Origin: Amorphophallus konjac
Lineage: Eukaryota; Streptophyta; Magnoliopsida; Alismatales; Araceae
NCBI GenBank assembly: GCA_022559845.1
Contig: CM040126.1
Coordinates: forward strand, 226,988,641 to 227,052,640
Direction of reading: 5' to 3'
Length of the DNA: 64,000 nt
Below are positions 54,941 through 64,000 of the stretch, piece by piece. The notes under the pieces are model-generated. The model saw only the letters and a list, made by a program, of their open reading frames with translations. It was not told the origin of the DNA and did not search any database. The position numbers and the translations under genes are program-made. How positions within the stretch are numbered: position 1 is the stretch's first letter; each line of letters starts with the position of its first letter.

Positions 54941-55258
54941 CTAACATGTACAGAATTTCAAATTAATAAAAGTCTTTTATTCGTTTATCTAATATAATTA
55001 TCTATAAAAATAGTATTTATCCTTAAAATACGTGAATAGGCTTAATAACCTTCTAGGATATGGGTCAAACTTAATGGGCTTGGTCCTTAAACCTTCTGGA
55101 TTATATTTAAATAGGCTAGGTTAATTATTTAACACAATTGAGCCTTATAATGACTTATTAATCCAATAATCCATTTATTAATCTATTTATCCCTTATAAA
55201 TTCCTAAAAAATTCTATAAATAATCTAGAAATTATTACATAAATTCTGGGGCACTACA

Positions 55259-55272
55259 CCCTCCCCAACTTA
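55259..55272 (-). other. Polypurine tract of element E
   Basis: TAAGTTGGGGAGGG on the - strand, next to the LTR start. Confidence 0.85.
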
Positions 55273-55850
55273 GAAGAATTTGGTCCCCAAATTTAATACA
55301 TGGATTATGAGAGTGTACTTACAGTTGAATAATTCTAAAAATTTTGTCCGTATGGCTGCTTCGGTTTCCCATGTTGCTTCATATGGCCATATTTTCTTCC
55401 ATTGAATCTTGACCATAGGAATAACTTTATTTCTTAGTTGATGCACTTCTCGTTCCAGAATCATTATTGGCGTTTGCTCATACGTCATATCCTTCTGAAT
55501 CTCCAGATTGTCATAAGTGATAATATGGTCAGGATCATATACATACTTCTTCAGTATAGAGACGTGAAATATGTCATGTACTCCTGCTAATTGTGGAGGT
55601 AAAGCCAGTCTATAAGCCACTTCACTGACCCTTTCAAGAATTTAAAATGGACCAATGAACCTGGGAGTTAGCTTTCCTTTAATGCCAAATCTTCGAATAC
55701 CACGACCCGGAGAAACCTTTAGATACACATGATTCCCAACTTGAAACTCCAAGTCGCGCCTTCGATTATCAACATAAGACTTTTGCCTATCTTGGGCCAT
55801 CTGCAATCTTTTTCGAATAAGCTTGATTTTCTCTGATGAATCCCTGATAA
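55270..55850 (-). pseudogene. Element E integrase C-terminus and chromodomain
   Basis: The frame differs from the upstream pol frame, so there is a frameshift near 55850. It reads LIRKRLQMAQDRQKSY, GRGIRRFGIKGKL, LTPRFIGPF, an in-frame TAA near 55648, and then a 116-codon open part with a chromodomain (ILEREVHQLRNKVIPMVKIQ, then W-K-K ... EATWETE). The role is as in element D. Confidence 0.85.
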
Positions 55851-57440
55851 TGTTCGGGGCCTAGAAATTGCTTTTCCCCTATTTCATTCCAATATATTGG
55901 TGATCGACAACGTTTTCCATAGAAGGCTTCAAAAGGTGACATTTGTATGCTGGCTTGATAACTATTGTTATATGAAAATTCCACCAGAGGTAAGTGATCA
56001 TGCCAACTTCCTCGAAAATCAATTACACAAGTCCTGAGCATATCCTCTACCACCTGATTCGTTCTTTCCGTTTGACCATCAGTTTGTGGATGAAATGTTG
56101 TGCTAAAGTTCAATCTAGTCCCTAGTGAATGTTGTAGACCCTTCCAGAACTGTGATGTAAATCGAGGATCTCTATCAGATATAATAGTACCAGGGACACC
56201 ATGTAATTTGACAATCTCATTTATGTACAATGCTGCTAAGATATCCACAGACCATCGACTTTTAATTGGTATAAAATGTGCAGACTTAGTCAATCGGTCT
56301 ATGATTACCCATATACCATCGTGTCCGCCTCTTGTCTTAGGTAACCCCATAATGAAATCCATCCCTATACTCTCCCATTTCAATTCGAGAATATTCAAGG
56401 GATGCAGTTTACCTGCGGGTCTAAAATGCTCTGCCTTTACTTGTTGACAAGTGAGACAGCGAGACACGAAATCAGCTATTTCCCTCTTCATGTTGGGCCA
56501 CCATAAATTTCTTTTGAGATCCTGATACATTTTTGTACTACCTGGGTGAATGGTATACCTGGATTTATGTGCTCTTTCTAGAATCAATTTCTTCGTATCC
56601 TCATGATCTGATACACATACTCGGTCTTTAAATAGCAATCTTCCATTCTTAAGAGAAAAATCCGGCCTTTGTTCAACATTGGCATTGATCTCCAATAATA
56701 TAGGATCATCATTTTACAGTTTGACCAGATCTTCTATCAATGTAGGTTGAGCTTGAATATTAGCTAGGAAACAATCCTCCTTCCTGTCAATATCTAAGTT
56801 TAACTGAGCAAATTGAGGAATAAGATTAGTCATACTAATCATGAGACTTGATAGCATACCCATTGGTTTTCTGCTGAGTGCATCAGCTACGTCATTAGCC
56901 TTGCCAGGATGATATTGAATAGCAAAATCAAAATCCTTGAGATATTCCAACCATCTTCTCTGCCTCATATTTAGCTCTTTTTGAGAAAATAACTATTTCA
57001 AACTCTTGTGGTCTGAGTAGACCGTAAACTTTTCTCCATAGAGATAATGACGCCAAATTTTCAAGGCGAAAATGACCACTGCTAATTCCAAATCATGCAC
57101 AGGATAATTTTCCTCATAACGTTTCAATTGTCTTGAAGAATAACAGATTACTTTTCCATTTTGCATGAGGACACACCCTAGGCCAATACCAGATGCATCC
57201 GTATATACTTCGAATCCACCACCTTCCATCGATAGTGATAGAATATGAGCTGTAGTAAGATGATTCTTAAGAGTTTGGAAACTCTTCTCACATTCCTCTG
57301 ACCAGACAAAGGGATTTTCTTTTTTCGTGAGTCTAGTTAAAGGAACTGCAATCTTTGAAAAATCTTTAATGAATCTTCAATAATAACCAGCTAGACCCAA
57401 GAAACTTCGTACTTTCGATACGGTCGTTGGTCGGCTCTAA
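55787..57440 (-). pseudogene. Element E RNase H and integrase
   Basis: This continues the pol frame. RNase H has [35 protein letters not shown] and YSDHKSLK. Integrase has [41 protein letters not shown] and DGQTERTNQ, so all DDE residues and the HHCC motif are kept, unlike in element D. In-frame stops occur at 57437-57439, about 57377, 56993-56995 and near 56716. Most could be single transitions. The longest open part is 55787-56695 (302 codons). Confidence 0.88.
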
Positions 57441-58463
57441 TTCTTGACAGCTTCTACCTTAGAAGGATCCACATCGATACCTTCTTTTGAAATAATGTGG
57501 CCTAGGAATGAAACTTCCTTGAGCCAGAATTCACACTTGTTTAGCCTGGCATAGAGTTTATGTTCTCTAAGTGTTTGCAAAGCTATCTTCAGATGTTCTT
57601 CATGTTCTTTCTTTGTCTTGGAATATATCAAGATGTCATCGATGAAGACGACGATGAATTGGTCTAGATATGGCTAGAAAACACTGTTCATAAGTTGTAT
57701 AAATGCTGCTGGGGCATTTGTTAACCCGAACGACATTACCACGAATTCATAGTGGCCATAATGACTTCGAAAAGCCGTTTTATAAATGTCTTCTTCTTTA
57801 ATTCTAAGTTGATGATAACCTGATCTGAGGTCAATCTTGGAAAAATATTCTGCTCCCGAAAGTTGATCGAAGAGCTCATCAATACGCGGCAACGGATACT
57901 TGTTTTTGATTGTAAGTTGATTCAGTCGTCGGTAGTCGATACATAGCCTGAGAGAGCCATCCTTCTTCTTGACAAAAAGAACTGGCGCACCCCAAGGGGA
58001 TATGCTAGGTCTAATAAAACCCTTGTCTAGTAGTTCCTGCAACTGCCTCATTAGTTCCTTGAGTTCTGTGGGGGACATCCTGTAAGGGGCTATAGAAACA
58101 TGTGTTGCTCCTGGAATGAGTTCAATAGTGAAGTTTAATTCCCTCTCGGGTGGTAAACTGGGTAATTCGGATGGGAACACACCGGGGAACTCATTTACAA
58201 TAGGAATGTCTGCTAAAATAATCTCCTTGGATTCGGTAACAATAACAGAAGCAAGAAAAGCTTCACATCCTTGCGAGATAAGTTTGCAAGTGTGAAGAGA
58301 ACATATGATAGTAGGATGCTTCTTGTACTTAATGCCAAGGAAGAAAAATCTTGGAAGATCAGGCTTTCGAAAGGATATAATCCTATTGCGGCAATTGATA
58401 TAAGCATCATGATCTACAAGCCAATCTACCCCTAAAATGGCATCATAACCTTTCATGCCAAGG
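57437..58463 (-). pseudogene. Element E protease end and reverse transcriptase
   Basis: The pol frame begins at the F insertion point (58463) inside the protease C-terminal part ([13 protein letters not shown]). RT follows with [34 protein letters not shown] (catalytic Asp), [18 protein letters not shown] and [15 protein letters not shown] at 57674-57676 interrupts it just before the YLDQF segment. gag and the rest of protease lie beyond F, outside the window. The frame is shared with the RNase H-integrase part. Confidence 0.88.
58459..58463. other. Presumed target-site duplication of element F (left copy)
   Basis: CAAGG lies just before TGTAGCAACC. The right copy is outside the window. Confidence 0.5.
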
Positions 58464-58569
58464 TGTAGCAACCCTAATAAATGAATAATTGAAATGAATT
58501 AAAACATATATATTACAGAAGTAATATATGAAAGGAATAGGGTTAATTGGACGAAATAAAACAAAATTA

Positions 58570-60180
58570 AAAATAACGCCTCTTATTAAGGCGTTAATTT
58601 ATAAAGAAACGCCTCTATCCATGGCGTTAATAAAGAAAGGACGCCCACACCTGCGGTCGTCAGTTCTCACGCGACCAAATGGGTAAGTAATATAAACGCC
58701 CCTATCTTGGGCGTGTTTTAAAACACGAAACGCCCTCTGTCAAGGCGCTTTTTAAGAAACGCCCTTATGCAAGGCGTCAATTATATAATACACGCCCTGA
58801 CCAAAGTCGTTAATTCCATTCGGAACCGTTCGAACCCAGAACTTATCCAGGGTAAGTGATAACTATGAGAAAGAGTTCGAATGTGGTAATAACTCAATCT
58901 TGGAAATATTACTTTCAATCAAACACTACTTTTGTTAGGACTCCTAAATCCTATAAATAGTCTTGATCGAACGAACCCTAAACCCATTTGATCGAACGTC
59001 TGCTGCTAGGTACGTGAAGAACAAACTGTTCTTCTTATTTTCTTTTGTTTTCTTTTTTTCTTGCTTCAGATTATGTGAAGAATAATTATTTTCTTCTTGT
59101 CCAGGAAACTCTGCTGCTGCCGAAGAATAGGTAATATTCTTCTATCTTCTTAAAACATCGATTACAACTATGAAGAATATCAACATCTTCATATTTACTT
59201 CTTTTCTCTTCCTCTACAGGTTCTGTAGCGTGAAGATCTCTGAAGAACGATTGTTCTTCTCCTTGTTGTTGCTGCCACTGTTCGTAAGTCGCAGTAGAAG
59301 CCTCTTCATCAAAGCCATCATCCTCTGCTAGCCAAAAACCCCTCACGGTCATCTCCAAATCAACTCTTAAAGGTAGGATTTTCTCAAGTCACTGTAGCCC
59401 AAACTAAATTGATACAGTACAATAATTATCATGCATATACATGGTTTGGTTTACTATAGTTTCTGAACGACTTTCTGTTAATTTCTTGAAAGAAACGTCC
59501 TTAGCAAGGGCGTGACTATGAAATACACGCCCCAGACTAGGGCGCTACTTTACAAATCACGACCCTGCCAAGGTCGTCAATTTTGGATTTGACGCCCTGC
59601 ACACAGGCGTTAATTTCATTTAATCATTAATCACCCATGTTAAGAATTGAGTATCTATGAAATAATGATCCTACAATGATGCATGATCACATGTCTTCAA
59701 ACCTGCTAAATTTTATTGTCATGACCATACATTCGTTCTCCATGAATTCTATTATCCTGAAATTATTACTGCCCATGAAAAACTCATGGTATCTCTTGAA
59801 TTCACGACCTAGACTATGTCGTTTTCCATATGTAAACGCCCCATCATAGGGCGTGAATTAAAAATAAACGCCCCTTACTAGGGCGCGTACCTGTTAAAAT
59901 CCTGGAATATATATTCTGTGAAAATAAGAATTTAATGATTAACGCCCCTGACAAGGGCGCGTTTTTGATAAATTTCTGAGAATAATTATATCCTGTCGAA
60001 TATGTAAATGATGAGACGCCTGCCTCTGCAGTCGTCAACTTTGAAGAAACGCCCCCAGGAAAGGCGTGTTTTTGATAAATTAATGAAATAATGGAAATTC
60101 TGCAAATTGGCAATATATGTAAACGCCCTTCTGTTAGGCGTTAATTATTCAATACACGACTTTACTTAAGTTGTTATTTT
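58570..60180 (+). repeat. AACGCC...GGCGTT palindromes in F LTR
   Basis: Two clusters occur, about 7 at 58574-58815 and about 12 at 59490-60175. A perfect example is TAACGCC at 58574-58580 with GGCGTTA at 58590-58596. ACGACC/GGTCGT at 59559-59577 changes the core on both arms. Loops are about 7-10 bases. Confidence 0.8.
58952..58959 (+). promoter_or_regulatory. TATA box of element F 5' LTR
   Basis: TATAAATA in the same setting as D. It would drive F's genomic RNA. Confidence 0.62.
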
Positions 60181-61643
60181 ACTGTAAACTGATTTTATCC
60201 TGATTCTATTACCGATGGTTTCATATTATACATATATATATATATATCGGCACTATTCTCCACTCCGTGAGTATAGTCCCACGTTTCATGTTGATTTATC
60301 GATCACACTCAACTCTCATTGACATACAAGCTCTCCATTGGACATTCCGTTCCTTTGGACTAGCGAGTTAGTCATAGAGACCTCCGTAAGACTCCTCGTA
60401 GCCTTGGATTCCCTCAAGGCCGACTGAGCTGGTTGTACCCTAAAAACCCATTACACAGTTTTTGCCATGTCAATCTAAAGAAACATGGTATACCGGCCCT
60501 TATGATTATACAAAGAGTATATCATAAGAAATTCTTGATGGGATGATGATATCATGCCATATCGTGTCATTCTTGTAAACCCCAATTCTATGATAAGAAT
60601 GAGGGTATCTTGCTTGATCTTATGTTCATGTGGACCTCAATTCTATATAAAGAATGTCCATATTGATTTGTCATGGTACCTAAGTTAAGGGAACCATATT
60701 CTACCTAGTTTTATCGAACTCGTGATTATACCGTTATTATCGCCATTCTATGTCCTTTGTCATATTTTGGACTCCCATCTATCAAAGTGGTCATACGTGT
60801 TTACAAGCTTGATTATTGAAATTCTATGTTGGCTATAAACAAGAGTGGATGTCAAAACACATGATAAATGCCTGCGCATATAGGGCCCGATCTGGTCCTG
60901 GGAGGAGCACCCGAAAGTACTTGTGCCCATGGGAGTTAAAATGATAAGGTATCTGGCATTATACCGAGTACTTGACTTGCTTGATTGGACATTCCACACA
61001 CATCTTGTACTTGACTCGTACTTGACATGAAATGAAATGCGTGGCCCGAAAAGGGGTAATTTACTTGCTTGATACATGATAGCCAAAGTTCTTGACATGA
61101 CTTGTTAAATGTACTTGCTTGAATATCTCGAATAAACTTGTTATCTTGTTGGAAGTTCATGACTAAGTTCATCTTATTTTCTTGATATTACATTCTCTCT
61201 ATCTTGTCGTTTTATGCGAGCATGCATAGCTTTATTGCATTCATGAAAATGTAATTACTTAAACCCCTCGCTAGTACTTGAGATATAATTTCCTACTGAG
61301 CATTCGCTCATTCCGTTTGTCCCTTTTTACTTTTCAGGTAAGTCCGACGATGATGGAAGTCAATCGGATGGGAATGATCAAGAGTGAAAGAGATAGAGAT
61401 TCTCCAAGTGTCATCTAGTCTTTTCTATAGTTTTCTCGAGTCAACTATGTACTTTTCTTTTTATTAAACAGAGTATTGGATTTGTAATAGTCTATCCATT
61501 ATAAAATAAAGGATTGGGTTATCTTGCTATTTTGCGCATCTCTGTCTTTGTGTCGAATACACGACCACTCTGATTGACATGATTGATATAGACACGTCGC
61601 GCATCTCCGGGTATCTTCCGCGCTCGGGGCGTGACAGTCTTTG

Positions 61644-61656
61644 TGGTATCAGAGCC
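61644..61656 (+). other. Primer binding site of element F
   Basis: TGGTATCAGAGCC, tRNA-iMet type, 7 bp after the LTR end. Confidence 0.93.
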
Positions 61657-61811
61657 TAAGGTATTCAATTCCTAGGAAACCCAAGTCCAAGGATAGGTTT
61701 CAAAACCTTTAACCAAGTGAGAGTGGGTAGAACCAAGGGTTAAATGATCAATGAGTCCTTTATAAGATCATAGTGATATAATACTAACGTAGCTATCGTA
61801 ATTGTAGGATA

Positions 61812-62639
61812 ATGGCTGCCGAACGTGCTCAATGGCGCAACATGCAGCGTACCCTTCAAGGGATGACCCAAGTGCTACAACAGGTAGCACAAGGTGGTGC
61901 TCCACGAGCTGGAAGCTTACACCAAGCATTCAAGAATATGAATCCCCCGAAGTTCATGGGATCGACCGATCCAGACGATGCCGAGCATTGGGTTCGGGAG
62001 ATTGAACGTATATTCCGTGTTATGCAATGCACGGATCAGGACAAAGTCTTATTAGCTACTTTCCAGTTAGAAAAGGATGCTAGATGCTGGTGGGAGTCGA
62101 TTGAAGCTACTATTGACCCAACTCAAGTTACATGGGGTGAATTCGTTGAATATTTCAACGCCAAATATTTCTCTGATAGGGTCCAGGAAAAGAAGGCCGC
62201 CGAATTTGCCGCATTAAAGCAAAGATCTTTATCGGTGGCTGATTATGAAGCACAGTTCTCTAGACTGTCTAGATATGCTAAACATTTAATTAGCACGGAA
62301 AAGATGAAAGCTCGTAGATTTCTTAATGGGCTTAGGCCTCACTACATTACTCAATTGGCGCCTATGGATATTCAAGTTTATACTGAAATGGTGCGCCGAG
62401 CTCAGTTGCTTGAAGATGCCACGGAATTATCTGATAGGATCCGTGGGAAAGACAAAAAGGAGCAAGTCACAAGTTCGGGTTCTTTTAAACCCAACTTTAA
62501 GAAGAGGCCCAATAATGGAGGTTCTTCCTCTCAAGATCAGAAGTACAAGAAATCCAAGCCTTTCTCTATCACCACTACCCCTTCAAACGTAGTATGCAAG
62601 CATTGTGACAAGGCTGGTCACAAAACAGAAGAATGCTAG
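61812..62639 (+). pseudogene. Element F gag, closed by a premature TAG
   Basis: 275 codons from the conserved MAAERAQWR start. It has the gag core ([40 protein letters not shown]) and the first knuckle [14 protein letters not shown] at residues 262-275. The next codon is TAG (62637-62639) where element D has Trp, a TGG-to-TAG change. The stop falls between the two knuckles, so a truncated gag could still be made, but not gag-pol without readthrough. Confidence 0.92.
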
Positions 62640-64000
62640 AGGAAACTAGGAGCATGTCTCCGTTGTGGGAGTCGTGAACATCGGATTCCCGATTGTCCAT
62701 TAATGAATGACCAAGCCGGTGAGGGTAAACGTCCAGTGACAAAGAATGCTCGTCTTCATGCAATCCAAGGGACCGAACCAGAAGAAGAAGGCGGATTGGT
62801 GGAAGGTACATTAAAAATTTGTTCTAAATATGCACATGTTTTATTTGATACGGGTGCATCGCATTCCATTATTTCCAAGAAGTTTGCTGACCCATTACCT
62901 CTAGAACCAGAATGGATGAAGATAATATTGTCTACTCCTCTCGGAAACGAGACGGATATCACACATCATTACCAAAATTGTGAGGTATTGGTTCGAGGAA
63001 AGAATTTTCCTATTGATCTTATCTGCTTAGATCTAAAAGAATATGATGTTATACTAGGGGCAGATTGGTTATCCAAATACCAGGCAACGGTTGATTGCCG
63101 TGATAGCAAGATTGTTTTCAAGGAATTTCCGGAACTGACTTATACTAGTCCTAAGAGTCGAAGCAAATCCCCTCTTATCTCGGCTCTTCGAGCAAGCAAG
63201 CTCGTCAAGAAAGGATGTGTATCCTTCCTTGCTTTTGTCACTATTAAAGAAGCTAAAGAAACCAAGATAGAGGACATTCAGGTAGTGCGAGAATTTCCAG
63301 ACGTATTTCCGGAAGAATTGCCGGGATTACCCCCTCAAAGAGAAGTGGCCTTCACCATTGACTTAGTCCCTGGTGCCGGTCCTGTTTCCAAGGCACCATA
63401 TAGAATGTCCCCTGCTGAACTCAAGGAGTTGAAGGAGCAGTTGATGGAACTAATCCGAAAAGGGTTTATTAGACCAAGTACTTCCCCGTGGGGAGCGCCA
63501 GTCTTATTTGTAAAGAAGAAGGATGGGTCCATGAGATTGTGTATCGACTATCGACAGTTGAATCATCTTACTATCAAGAACAAGTATCCACTGCCGAGAA
63601 TCGATGAGTTATTTGATCAGATTTCAGGATCCAAATATTTCTCCAAGATTGATCTCAGGTCGGGATATCATCAATTAAGAATCAAGGACGATGACATTCA
63701 CAAGACTGCATTCAGAAGCAGGTATGGCCATTACGAATTTGTTGTTATGCCTTTTGGACTAACAAATGCCCCTGCTGCCTTTATGCAGTTAATGAATAGC
63801 ATATTCAGGCCTTACTTGGATCAATTCATAGTAGTCTTCATTGATGATATATTGATATATTCTAAGACTAAGGAAGAACATGAAGATCATTTGAGGATTG
63901 CATTGCAAGTCTTGAGGACAAATCAATTATATGCTAAACTCAGCAAATGCGAGTTCTGGCTTGAAGAAGTGGCTTTTCTCGGACATGTCATATCCAAGGA
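62640..64000 (+). pseudogene. Element F second knuckle, protease and RT (partial)
   Basis: The same frame stays open from after the TAG to the window edge, 453 codons. It has the second knuckle [14 protein letters not shown], protease [10 protein letters not shown] and VILGADWL, and RT with [34 protein letters not shown] and [10 protein letters not shown] near 63836-63870. It then reads into [15 protein letters not shown] without the frameshift seen in D. It lacks its own start; translation would depend on the gag start. Catalytic residues in view are intact. Confidence 0.9.

Larger units (their letters stand above)
52052..55258 (-). repeat. Element E 3' LTR, main piece
   Basis: This continues E's LTR after element D and ends ACTACA at 55258 (start TGTAGTGCCCC on the - strand), directly followed by a purine tract. 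With 41611-41746 the LTR totals about 3.34 kb. A TATA motif lies at 54699-54706 (- strand). It has about 11 hyphenated palindromes based on GTGACGG...CCGTTAC. I see no gene. Confidence 0.82.
58464..61636 (+). repeat. Element F 5' LTR
   Basis: This LTR is 3173 bp on the + strand, TGTAGCAACCC...GGGGCGTGACA. It has the same termini and order as D's LTRs but in opposite orientation. It contains a TATA box (58952-58959), a (TA)n run at about 60232-60247, and about 19 AACGCC...GGCGTT palindromes. It is inserted in E's protease region. Small frames inside are not called. Confidence 0.93.
61637..64000 (+). mobile_element. Element F internal region (runs off window)
   Basis: Same family as element D. 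It has a primer site, a 155 bp leader, gag, protease and the RT core, all in one frame apart from one stop. The window ends inside RT, so RNase H, integrase and the right LTR are not seen. Confidence 0.92.

Noticed and set aside
1..64000. Host protein-coding, tRNA or rRNA genes
   Set aside because: Every supported coding domain belongs to a retroelement, and no cloverleaf or rRNA-like sequence was recognised.

Overview
This window looks like plant (angiosperm) nuclear DNA made almost wholly of nested retrotransposons. I find no host gene, tRNA, rRNA or CRISPR array. The evidence for a plant source is the set of families: chromodomain Ty3-gypsy elements of the Tekay/Del type, a Tat-lineage Ty3-gypsy element with two RNase H domains and an antisense ORF, Ty1-copia LTRs with the multiple purine tracts of Sireviruses, and a plant L1-type LINE with a C-terminal RNase H. 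The species cannot be named from this.

Layout, using my own letters. Element A (1-10683, + strand, left end outside the window) is a degenerate Ty3-gypsy element with ~2.04 kb LTRs. A 5'-truncated LINE (about 2516-6560) splits its gag. Most of its pol is gone; an unknown 376-codon ORF and a chromodomain remnant remain. Element C (10684-11529 and 33883-37557, + strand) is a deleted Tekay/Del-like host. Element B, a 22.35 kb Tat-lineage element (11530-33882), landed exactly in C's primer binding site and made a GAGCA target-site duplication. B contains a solo copia LTR (15618-17870, duplication GGGAA) between its ORF1 and its gag-pol. Its gag-pol (17919-26090) stays in one frame through 12 nonsense codons. 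Between integrase and 3' LTR, B carries a 16-unit tandem array, a region of repeated hairpins with covarying stems, and a 434-codon ORF on the opposite strand.

C's 3' LTR (from 35173) ends in a GTCTGTGCA-type array at 37557. There it is broken by copia element G (- strand; its 3' LTR at 37558-40951 and a 660 bp internal stub). G is broken at 41611 by gypsy element E (- strand). E's LTR is split by a complete related element D (41747-52046, - strand, duplication ATTTT). E's pol is split at 58464 by element F (+ strand), of the same family as D, which runs off the right end with 5' LTR, gag, protease and RT present.

No element looks autonomous: B has 12 stops, D has a frameshift, a stop and a lost integrase aspartate, E has several stops and a frameshift, and F has one stop in its visible part. 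The most unusual signals lie outside the proteins. They are (1) B's hairpin modules, in which loops are conserved and stems change in a compensatory way; (2) many short hyphenated palindromes in the LTRs of D, F and E; and (3) arrays of the same short word (TGCACAGAC or its complement) in three unrelated element types: a LINE 3' UTR, a gypsy LTR and copia LTRs.
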